Source: JAUNKE01 sp041784625 (GTDB lineage: Bacteria > Bacillota > Clostridia > Peptostreptococcales > Filifactoraceae). Taken from it: 6,965 nt of DNA. How positions within the stretch are numbered: the stretch's first letter is position 1; each line of letters begins with the position of its first letter. The stretch covers positions 1 through 6,965 of the forward strand of contig JBHBDS010000054.1 of NCBI GenBank assembly GCA_041784625.1, written 5' to 3'. The notes under the pieces were generated by a model. It ran no database searches. It was not told the origin of the DNA and worked only from the letters and a program-made list of their open reading frames with translations. The translations under genes were made by a program, and so were the position numbers. Shown here piece after piece: positions 1 to 5,258 of this stretch.

Positions 1-285
1 AGTCAGATACTGAATCAAACCAAAGAAAACAAGGAAGTTAAATTCTCAAAACATGCGATGGAGCGCGCTTCTCAGAGAGGAATTGCAATTGAAAGGAATC
101 TAATCAGCGGCATTGAAGATGCTGTGGCAAAAGCAAGAGAAAAAGGCGTAAAAGACATCGTAATCATAGCCAAGGAAGGCGCATTTGTAGTAAATGTCAA
201 AAACAGCACCGTGGTCACTTCGATGAACACAAAGGAAATGCAGAATAATATTTTTACGAATATCGATGGAGCCGTCATCATATAG
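1..285 (+). CDS. TIGR02530-like flagellar operon protein, 5'-truncated (C-terminal 94 residues)
   Basis: The reading frame is open from base 1 to a TAG stop at 283-285, so the gene begins upstream of the window; the ATG at 58 is internal. The frame upstream of that ATG encodes VKFSKHAMERASQRGI, which matches the conserved core of the small flagellar operon protein family known as TIGR02530. Further family-like segments are an alternating hydrophobic stretch around DIVIIAKEGAFVVNVKNSTVVT and the C-terminal NIFTNIDGAVII. No signal peptide or membrane segment is visible in the part present. In Clostridia this family sits between flgD and the hook gene flgE, as here, and is presumed to act in hook or rod assembly, but its biochemical role is not established. 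The family call rests on remembered motifs and gene order. Confidence 0.85.
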   Translation, partial: SQILNQTKENKEVKFSKHAMERASQRGIAIERNLISGIEDAVAKAREKGVKDIVIIAKEGAFVVNVKNSTVVTSMNTKEMQNNIFTNIDGAVII

Positions 286-329
286 CTGGACCCTCGTGGA
301 GGCTATCTAGTATGCGGATTGGCATGCTA
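283..329 (+). promoter_or_regulatory. Structured flgE leader: two consecutive hairpins
   Basis: Two inverted repeats fill most of the 64-base gap before flgE. The first is CCTC (292-295) with GAGG (299-302); an alternative fold adds TAGC (283-286) with GCTA (302-305). The second is an 8-bp stem, TAGTATGC (308-315) with GCATGCTA (322-329), one G-U pair and a six-base loop. Neither is followed by a T-run, so they are not intrinsic terminators. The first stem would bury a GGAGG ribosome-binding-like sequence at 298-302. The pairing is read directly from the sequence; a regulatory role is inferred. Confidence 0.5.
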
Positions 330-353
330 AGCGGCAGAAAGGGAATCAAATGA
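312..353 (+). CDS. Possible 13-residue leader peptide overlapping the flgE start
   Basis: A short ORF, MRIGMLSGRKGIK, starts at ATG 312 and ends at TGA 351-353. It overlaps the flgE start codon in the arrangement ATGA (350-353), which is typical of termination-reinitiation coupling. A GGAGG sequence at 298-302 lies 9 bases before its ATG, good Shine-Dalgarno spacing. The peptide is basic (two Arg, two Lys) and has no recognised family. An ORF this short can arise by chance, and the flgE gene also has its own AAAGGG site inside this ORF. The alternative is that the region is selected as structured RNA rather than as coding sequence. Tentative. Confidence 0.3.
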   Translation: MRIGMLSGRKGIK

Positions 354-1333
354 TTAAATCAATGTTTTCTGGTGTAGCAGGATTAAGAACACACCAATCA
401 AAAATGGACGTTATTGGTAACAATATCGCCAATGTTAACACTTATGGATTCAAAGCATCTAGAGCAACATTCAAAGAGTCGATCTACCAAACAAAAAATG
501 GTTCAAGCGACGGAACAAAAACTTTGGGAGGCTCCAACGCTTCACAGGTTGGTTACGGATCGCAGGTAGCATCCATCGACCTACTCTTTACAGCAGGTTC
601 GTATGCACCGACCGATTCGCCAACCGACGTAATGGTTGACGGACAAGGGCTATTCCTCGTAGGAGAAAAAAATCTCGACGGCGAGCTAGGAAAGGTAGGA
701 CTTGCAAACAAAGATGGAGAAAAAGATGGTGACCTTGGGAAATTGGAACTCACTCGAGTGGGGGATTTCAAATTCGACGGTCAAGGATATCTTGTCGATT
801 CCAACAACAAAGTAGTTTACGGTTATGTAAATAAAGATCTAACGAAGGCATTAGAGGTAGAAAAAAATGCAAAACTTCAACCGATTCGTTTGCACGCAGA
901 AAAAGATGGAAGTTATGATCAAGATTTAAAAGCCGCAAGAATCAATGTCGAAAGTATCAGCATCGGCAAAAATGGAGAGATCACAGCAGTTCTAGGGAAA
1001 AGCATAGGCTCTGAATCAAGCCCTACAGTAAAAGCACAAACAGTAATCACCATCGGACAGATTGCCATTGCAAATGTTACGAATCCAAACGCACTCGAAA
1101 AAACGCAAGGACCATACTACAAAGCGAAAAAGAACTTTGGTTCGATCGAAGCGTTCAAACCAGGCGATGGCGGAACGGGTTCATTGATGTCCAATGGACT
1201 TGAGATGGCGAACGTGGATCTTGCGAGAGAATTCTCTGATATGATCACAACACAAAGAGGATTCCAAGCAAACACAAGAATCATCACCGTATCCGATCAA
1301 ATGCTAGAAGAAATTATGTCCATCAAGCGATAG
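350..1333 (+). CDS. flgE: Flagellar hook protein FlgE
   Basis: This encodes the hook subunit, the curved universal joint that polymerises outside the cell between the rod and the filament after export through the flagellar type III apparatus. The N-terminus (residues 1-45) has the rod/hook signature with GNNIANVNTYGFKASR. Residues 68-104 carry the hook-type VGYGSQVASIDLLFTAGSY and a VDGQGLFLV strand, followed by LTRVGDFKFDGQGYLVD (134-150). The C-terminus (277-327) ends in the helical EMANVDLAREFSDMITTQRG and VSDQMLEEIMSIKR segment. At 327 residues it is a compact hook protein, longer than the Bacillus one but shorter than enteric FlgE. Residues 110-134 contain two similar pieces, DGELGKVGL and DGDLGKLEL, 16 residues apart. 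The start is set by AAAGGG at 338-343. FlgG-type rod proteins share the ends, but context and the mid region favour FlgE. Confidence 0.93.
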   Translation: MIKSMFSGVAGLRTHQSKMDVIGNNIANVNTYGFKASRATFKESIYQTKNGSSDGTKTLGGSNASQVGYGSQVASIDLLFTAGSYAPTDSPTDVMVDGQGLFLVGEKNLDGELGKVGLANKDGEKDGDLGKLELTRVGDFKFDGQGYLVDSNNKVVYGYVNKDLTKALEVEKNAKLQPIRLHAEKDGSYDQDLKAARINVESISIGKNGEITAVLGKSIGSESSPTVKAQTVITIGQIAIANVTNPNALEKTQGPYYKAKKNFGSIEAFKPGDGGTGSLMSNGLEMANVDLAREFSDMITTQRGFQANTRIITVSDQMLEEIMSIKR

Positions 1334-1360
1334 GGGGAGAAATCTCCCTCCCCTTGATGG
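1320..1360 (+). promoter_or_regulatory. Strong nested hairpin spanning the flgE stop codon
   Basis: CCATCAAG (1320-1327) pairs perfectly over 8 bp with CTTGATGG (1353-1360). Inside it GGGGGAG (1333-1339) pairs with CTCCCTC (1344-1350), with one G-U pair and a four-base AAAT loop. A small asymmetric internal loop separates the two stems. The structure begins in the last codons of flgE, includes the TAG stop at 1331-1333, and ends 5 bases before the flbD ribosome binding site. There is no T-run after it, so it is not a classical terminator. It could block exonucleases and stabilise flgE mRNA, or damp expression of downstream genes; both are inference. Confidence 0.55.
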
Positions 1361-1375
1361 GGAACAGGAGGAGCA

Positions 1376-1561
1376 ATGATTAGGCTCACAAAATTAAACG
1401 GCGAAGCATTTGCTGTCAACTGCGACCACATTGTGACGGTGGACAGTATTCCAGATTCAAAAGTCACCTTGGTCAACAAAGAATTCTTTATCGTTCGAGA
1501 AAGCATGGATGAGATTATCGATAAGATCAAAGAATACACAAAAGAAATACATGGAATTTAA
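1376..1561 (+). CDS. flbD: FlbD family protein (SwrD-like motility factor)
   Basis: This 61-residue protein belongs to the small FlbD family found just after the hook gene in Bacillota and spirochaetes. Visible family features are the opening MIRLTKLNGEAFAVNCDHI, the IPDSKVTLVNKEFFIVRES middle (a small beta-rich fold) and a C-terminal helix MDEIIDKIKEY. In Bacillus subtilis the homologue SwrD raises flagellar motor power and is needed for swarming; its partner in the motor is not firmly known. Placement directly before the stator genes motA and motB fits that role. The start is fixed by a consensus AGGAGG at 1366-1371, 4 bases before the ATG. The length is normal for the family and no membrane segment is seen. 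Confidence 0.92.
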   Translation: MIRLTKLNGEAFAVNCDHIVTVDSIPDSKVTLVNKEFFIVRESMDEIIDKIKEYTKEIHGI

Positions 1562-1582
1562 TGGGGAATTTGGGGAGGAACA

Positions 1583-2395
1583 ATGGATATTTCAACCGTA
1601 ATAGGAATCGTTCTGGGTGCAGTACTGATTGTCAATGGAATCGAAATCAAAAACCTAGGAAATTTTTTCGATGTACCCAGCGTTATTATCGTAATTGGAG
1701 GAACTCTAGCAGGACTTATCGCAAGTTTTCCGCTGAGTGCCTTCAAAGAGATTCCAAAGCATATGAAAATTATTGCAAGTGGAAAGCGATATGATCCGAA
1801 TGCTTGTATCGATATGATGTTTGAGCTAGCGCAAACCGCAAGGAAGAATGGACTGCTTTCGCTCGAAGAAAAATCCAACGAGATTGAAGAACCATTTTTC
1901 AAAAGCTCCATTATGATGATTGTTGACGTGCCAGACTCTGAGAAAATCAAAGAGATTCTTACCGAAGAGCTCGGCTACCTCGATGAACGTCATGCAAAAT
2001 CCGTTGCGCTGTACGAAACAGGAGAGGCGATTGCGCCAGCATTTGGTATGATCGGAACGTTGATCGGACTCGTAAATATGCTCAAGAATATGGATATGTC
2101 AGGTAGCGGAGAGAGTACCATCGGACAGGATATGTCGGTTGCGTTGATTACGACATTTTATGGTACGGTGCTAGCGAATCTTATTTTTGGACCGCTTGCG
2201 AAAAAACTAAAACAACGAAACGAAGAAGAACTTCTCTACAAAAATATTGTTATCGAAGGCGTGCTTTCGATTCAGTCGGGTGACAACCCAAAATTCTTGA
2301 GAGAAAAACTTCAGACATACTTAGCGTTTAGCAAACGTAAGGCGGAAGGCGAATCTTCTGGAGATGATAAGCCAAAGAAAAAAGGCAAGAAATAG
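1583..2395 (+). CDS. motA: Flagellar motor stator protein MotA
   Basis: MotA is the larger stator subunit; a pentamer surrounds a MotB dimer in the inner membrane and turns ion flow into torque on the C-ring. Four membrane segments are visible, near residues 3-21, 31-50, 148-167 and 183-204. The large cytoplasmic loop contains ARKNGLLSLEE, whose Arg87 and Glu95 have the same spacing as E. coli Arg90 and Glu98, the charged pair that contacts FliG. Pro152 in the APAFGMIGTLIGL motif and Pro204 in IFGPLAKKL match the two functionally important prolines. The C-terminal tail is lysine-rich (KPKKKGKK). At 270 residues it is close to the Bacillus MotA length. It starts at ATG 1583 behind GGGGAGGA (1572-1579) and is followed 7 bases later by motB. 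Confidence 0.96.
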   Translation: MDISTVIGIVLGAVLIVNGIEIKNLGNFFDVPSVIIVIGGTLAGLIASFPLSAFKEIPKHMKIIASGKRYDPNACIDMMFELAQTARKNGLLSLEEKSNEIEEPFFKSSIMMIVDVPDSEKIKEILTEELGYLDERHAKSVALYETGEAIAPAFGMIGTLIGLVNMLKNMDMSGSGESTIGQDMSVALITTFYGTVLANLIFGPLAKKLKQRNEEELLYKNIVIEGVLSIQSGDNPKFLREKLQTYLAFSKRKAEGESSGDDKPKKKGKK

Positions 2396-2402
2396 GTGAG
2401 TT

Positions 2403-3170
2403 ATGAAAAGGCGTAGAAAAGAAAGCTCAGGCGGCGGCGCTGGTTGGCTCGCAACATACTCCGATATGGTTACACTGTTACTTTGCTTTTTTGTACTGCT
2501 GTACTCCATCTCTTCGGTGGATGCGGCAAAATGGGCAATCGTTGTAAAAAGTTTTAATCCCGATGCGGGAAAAGAAGTTGCGCAGATCATTGCGGGAGAG
2601 CCAGCGGATGTATCCAAATTCGATTCGACCGAAATCACAGCAAATACGGAGATCGATTCGCTTGAGAAATTGTATTTTGTTCTTTCCAAAGAAATTGCGG
2701 ATCAGAATCTCCAGTCGGATGTAGAGATTCGAAAAGGCGACGGATTTGCATTTGTCACATTCCGCAACAATGTATTTTTTAGTGGGGACAGCTATGTACT
2801 CCTGCCAGAGGGCAGAGAGGTGCTGGATATTTTTGCTTCGGTTATCGGCGAGGCGACGGATATTATCCAAGAGATTCAGGTGCTCGGGCATACATCTCAG
2901 GCATTGCCGGACAAACCTAATGATGTACCATTTGACCGATTCCTTTCGTCCAATCGAGCGACGGAAGTACTCGTATATCTTCAACAAAAAAATATTATCG
3001 ATCCAGCAAAACTGGTATCGAGCTCCTATGGACAATTCAGACCAGTCAGTCCTTTTGACACAACCGAGAATCGTGCGAAGAATCGCCGGGTAGAGATTCT
3101 GATTACGGAAGAGGGAGCGGTTGTCAAAGCGCTGGATGAATATTACAAGGAAGCATATGAACAAGGCTAA
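2403..3170 (+). CDS. motB: Flagellar motor stator protein MotB (PomB-like transmembrane segment)
   Basis: MotB anchors the stator to peptidoglycan and carries the ion-binding aspartate. A basic N-terminus (KRRRK) precedes one membrane helix at about residues 21-37; Asp21 in TYSDMVTLLLCFFVLLYS is the ion-binding residue. A plug and linker region follows (about 40-85). The OmpA-like peptidoglycan-binding domain spans about 115-236, with GHTSQ (163-167), LSSNRATEVL (181-190) and the anchoring ENRAKNRRVEILI (222-234). Cys28, seven residues after Asp21, sits where sodium-type PomB has Cys31 and proton-type MotB usually has Ala, hinting at sodium coupling. The ribosome binding site AGGTGAG (2394-2400) overlaps the motA stop, as expected for a stator pair made together. 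At 255 residues it is normal in length. Confidence 0.95.
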   Translation: MKRRRKESSGGGAGWLATYSDMVTLLLCFFVLLYSISSVDAAKWAIVVKSFNPDAGKEVAQIIAGEPADVSKFDSTEITANTEIDSLEKLYFVLSKEIADQNLQSDVEIRKGDGFAFVTFRNNVFFSGDSYVLLPEGREVLDIFASVIGEATDIIQEIQVLGHTSQALPDKPNDVPFDRFLSSNRATEVLVYLQQKNIIDPAKLVSSSYGQFRPVSPFDTTENRAKNRRVEILITEEGAVVKALDEYYKEAYEQG

Positions 3171-3178
3171 GGAGGTGA
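3169..3178 (+). promoter_or_regulatory. Full-length Shine-Dalgarno site of fliM
   Basis: AAGGAGGTGA lies 4 bases before the fliM ATG and overlaps the motB TAA stop. It is complementary to essentially the whole anti-Shine-Dalgarno end of Bacillota 16S rRNA. It fixes the fliM start and leaves no room for a gene between motB and fliM. Confidence 0.85.
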
Positions 3179-3182
3179 GAAA

Positions 3183-4178
3183 ATGTCTGAAGTATTATCG
3201 CAAAGTCAAATCGATCAGTTGCTGAACTCGATGATGAATGCCGATGCATCCGATGAGTCTGTTATGCCTCCAGTCGAGGAAAAGGAAGAGTACAGAAAGT
3301 ATAATTTCTATAGTCCGAAAAAATTTAATCGTGACAAGCTCAAGGTACTCCACAATGTGTATGACAACTATGCGAGAATGCTCTCTTCCAAACTCAATGG
3401 GATTTTTCGAACCACCTGTGAGGCGGAGGTGCTCACGATTGAGGAGCAACGTTACTACGAGTTCTCCAATGCGCTGGGCGAAAATGATGTGCTCGGTGTG
3501 GTCGGTTCGTTCCTGATCGACAAAAAGGCAGCACCTGTTCTAACTTCTGTATCCACTTCGCTCACCTTGGCGATGATCGATATGATGATTGGTGGTGGGG
3601 ATGCGTCCGAAGTCGAAGTACCGTTTCAGTACAAATACACGGAGGTAGAGCTCTCGTTGTTCTCGGCGCTGAATACGCATATCACGCTCAACATGAATGA
3701 TTCGTGGAGCAATTTTACCGATGTGCGGTTCAAATTTGAACGACTCGAGCAAAACCCGAGTATGGTTTCGCTGATTGGAGCGGATGAGACGGTTGTGATT
3801 GTCGTCATCGATATTCTGCTCGGGGCGACCAGAGGAAAGATGAGCATCTGTATTCCAGGAAGCACCTTGTCGAGCATCTTTGCACAATACGAGAAATTGC
3901 TCAAGGATAGCCAAGGAAATCGCGTGAACAAAGAGGAAGAAGCCTTCATCATGGAAGCGCTACGCAGCAGCTCATTGGAGATTAAAGTCAAAATGGCTAG
4001 CTCCAAAATCCTTTTGGCAGACGCCTACGAACTCAAAGTCGGCGACATCATCAATCTGAACCGTCCAAAAGATTCCGATGTATTTCTCTTTATTGATGAC
4101 AAAGAGCGCTACACAGGAAAGCTCGGCGTTCACAAGAAGAATATGGCAGTCAAAATCAATCGGATGATTGAGCAATAG
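3183..4178 (+). CDS. fliM: Flagellar motor switch protein FliM
   Basis: FliM forms the middle of the cytoplasmic C-ring and binds phosphorylated CheY to switch rotation. The N-terminal docking peptide LSQSQIDQLL (5-14) matches the LSQxEIDALL consensus, with a Gln in place of the usual Glu before Ile-Asp. An acidic, flexible stretch follows (21-37). The middle CheC-like domain (about 40-225) contains IDMMIGGGD (132-140), the loop that contacts FliG, and EQNPSMVSLIGADETVV (189-205). The C-terminal SpoA domain (about 250-331) ends with KLGVHKKNMAVKINRMI. The length of 331 residues is typical. The gene follows motB after 12 bases, where many Bacillota have fliL, and is followed 8 bases later by fliN. 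Confidence 0.96.
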   Translation: MSEVLSQSQIDQLLNSMMNADASDESVMPPVEEKEEYRKYNFYSPKKFNRDKLKVLHNVYDNYARMLSSKLNGIFRTTCEAEVLTIEEQRYYEFSNALGENDVLGVVGSFLIDKKAAPVLTSVSTSLTLAMIDMMIGGGDASEVEVPFQYKYTEVELSLFSALNTHITLNMNDSWSNFTDVRFKFERLEQNPSMVSLIGADETVVIVVIDILLGATRGKMSICIPGSTLSSIFAQYEKLLKDSQGNRVNKEEEAFIMEALRSSSLEIKVKMASSKILLADAYELKVGDIINLNRPKDSDVFLFIDDKERYTGKLGVHKKNMAVKINRMIEQ

Positions 4179-4186
4179 GGGGCAAT

Positions 4187-4420
4187 ATGTCGAAAGAAAA
4201 AATGGGTTTTTTGGAAGATATGGTGGAGCTCACCATAGAAATTGGTGGAACAAAAGCGAGCATCGAAGAAATTTTTGAATATGACCATGGCACTTTGGTG
4301 GTTCTGGATCAATATGCAGGCGACCCCGTGGACATTTTTGCAAACAATCGACTGATTGCTCGTGGAGATATTATTGTGGTAGATGATAATTTAGGAATCA
4401 AAATAAGAGAATTAATTTAA
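4187..4420 (+). CDS. fliN: Minimal FliN: stand-alone SpoA-domain switch protein
   Basis: This 77-residue protein is little more than one SpoA domain, the C-ring base module that dimerises with the C-terminal domain of FliM and holds the export ATPase complex. Diagnostic segments are GTLVVLDQYAGDPVDIF (35-51), NNRLIARGDIIVVDDN (53-68) and a final GIKIREL. By eye about half of 65 aligned residues (34) match the C-terminal SpoA domain of the FliY encoded at 5259, so the two are paralogues. It lacks the N-terminal extension of enteric FliN (137 residues) and any CheC-like domain. It starts at ATG 4187; the fliM TAG runs straight into GGGGG (4178-4182), a plain but adequate ribosome binding site. 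It probably supplies extra FliN-type subunits to the ring. Confidence 0.85.
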   Translation: MSKEKMGFLEDMVELTIEIGGTKASIEEIFEYDHGTLVVLDQYAGDPVDIFANNRLIARGDIIVVDDNLGIKIRELI

Positions 4421-4434
4421 GTAGGAGAAAGAAA

Positions 4435-4794
4435 ATGGCAAAGATTTTAGTTGTGGATGATGCAGCATTTATGAGAATGATGGTAAAAGATGCACTAACA
4501 AAAAATGGTTATTCGGATCTTTATGAAGCAGCGGATGGCGTACAAGCGGTTGAAATGTACAACGAAGTCAAACCAGATCTTGTGATTATGGACATCACAA
4601 TGCCGAATATGGACGGACTCGAAGCGCTTAAAGCGATCAAAGCACAAAATCCTCAAGCGCAAGTGGTAATGTGTTCGGCAATGGGACAAGAAGCAATGGT
4701 AATCGATGCGATCAAATCGGGCGCAAAAGACTTTATCGTAAAACCATTCAAACCAGATCGTATCATCAAAACCGTTGAGCAGCTACTTGGCTAG
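4435..4794 (+). CDS. cheY: Chemotaxis response regulator CheY
   Basis: CheY is a stand-alone receiver domain phosphorylated by CheA; the phosphorylated form docks on the C-ring and changes rotation. All catalytic residues are present: the acidic pair Asp8-Asp9 in ILVVDD, the phosphoacceptor Asp53 in VIMDITMPNMDG, Ser81 in VVMCSAMG at the Thr/Ser switch position, and Lys103 in DFIVKPF. The 119-residue length equals that of Bacillus CheY, and no output domain follows. Its position inside the switch-protein cluster, flanked by FliM/FliN and FliY, marks it as the motor-directed CheY rather than a two-component regulator. The start is set by AGGAG at 4423-4427. The gene is separated from fliN by 14 bases. 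Confidence 0.95.
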   Translation: MAKILVVDDAAFMRMMVKDALTKNGYSDLYEAADGVQAVEMYNEVKPDLVIMDITMPNMDGLEALKAIKAQNPQAQVVMCSAMGQEAMVIDAIKSGAKDFIVKPFKPDRIIKTVEQLLG

Positions 4795-4799
4795 GAGGG
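4792..4799 (+). promoter_or_regulatory. Stop codon fused to Shine-Dalgarno: cheY to flgC
   Basis: TAGGAGGG contains the cheY stop (4792-4794) and the flgC ribosome binding site, 4 bases before the flgC ATG at 4804. The same eight bases recur at the fliY/fliO junction. Ribosomes ending cheY stop on the flgC site, which favours coupled translation. Confidence 0.7.
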
Positions 4800-4803
4800 A
4801 ATT

Positions 4804-5238
4804 ATGGGTTTTCTAAACTCGATGAACATCAGTGCTTCGGCGCTGACAGCACAAAGACAGAGGCTGGATATCATTTCTGAAAACATCGCCAATATCGATA
4901 CGACCAGAACTGAAAATGGGGGACCGTATCGTCGCAAGATGGTCGTATTTCAGGCAAATGAAGAGGACAGTTTCCAAAAAATATTAAATAGCAAAAGAAA
5001 AACACAAAAGGGTGGGGTTTCTGTTACCGAAGTTGTGGAGGATCAACGAGAGTTTAAGCCAGTATATGACCCTGAGCATCCCGATGCGGATGAGAATGGT
5101 TATGTCATGATGCCAAATGTTGAGTTGATCAAGGAAACCATTGATGCAATGGCAGCTTCAAGATCTTATGATGCCAATATCACAGCATTTAATGTGATGA
5201 AAATGATGGCACAAAAAGCACTTGAAGTTGGAAAATAA
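4804..5238 (+). CDS. flgC: Flagellar basal-body rod protein FlgC
   Basis: FlgC is a proximal rod subunit, exported and assembled in the drive shaft above the MS ring. The N-terminal rod helix (1-30) ends in ENIANIDTTRTENGGPYRRK (26-45), a hallmark of FlgC. The FlgC-specific PVYDPEHPDADENGYVMMPN (86-105) follows, then the C-terminal helix with MAASRSYDANITAFNVMK (116-133) and QKALEVGK. At 144 residues it is full length and appears intact. Its location is odd: in most Bacillota flgC lies in flgB-flgC-fliE at the head of the basal-body operon, not between cheY and fliY. It could be the only flgC, moved here, or a second copy; the window alone cannot tell. Base and codon use look like the neighbours, so there is no sign of recent transfer. 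Confidence 0.93.
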   Translation: MGFLNSMNISASALTAQRQRLDIISENIANIDTTRTENGGPYRRKMVVFQANEEDSFQKILNSKRKTQKGGVSVTEVVEDQREFKPVYDPEHPDADENGYVMMPNVELIKETIDAMAASRSYDANITAFNVMKMMAQKALEVGK

Positions 5239-5258
5239 CCCAAAAAGGGGAGGAAAAG

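Noticed and set aside
58..285. ATG at 58 as the true start of the first gene
   Set aside because: The frame is open to base 1 and the residues before this ATG (VKFSKHA) belong to the conserved family core; no ribosome binding site precedes it.
1320..1360. Intrinsic terminator after flgE
   Set aside because: The stem is strong but is followed by GGAACAGGAGG, not a T-run, and the operon continues with flbD and motA.
1357..1383. 8-codon ORF before flbD as a second leader peptide
   Set aside because: Its ATG lies in a hairpin arm after a C-rich stretch with no Shine-Dalgarno sequence.
1561..1794. Plus-strand 77-codon frame whose ATG overlaps the flbD stop as TAATG
   Set aside because: There is no ribosome binding site before it, the Asn/Arg-rich product resembles nothing, and it overlaps the well-supported motA, which has its own GGGGAGGA site.
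2478..3164. Minus-strand open frame of 228 codons opposite motB
   Set aside because: It lies wholly inside a clear motB gene, has no family resemblance, and its composition is that of an antisense shadow.
5239..5249. CCC-AAAAA-GGG hairpin before fliY as an operator or terminator
   Set aside because: Only 3 bp, no T-run, and the GGGG is explained as part of the ribosome binding site.
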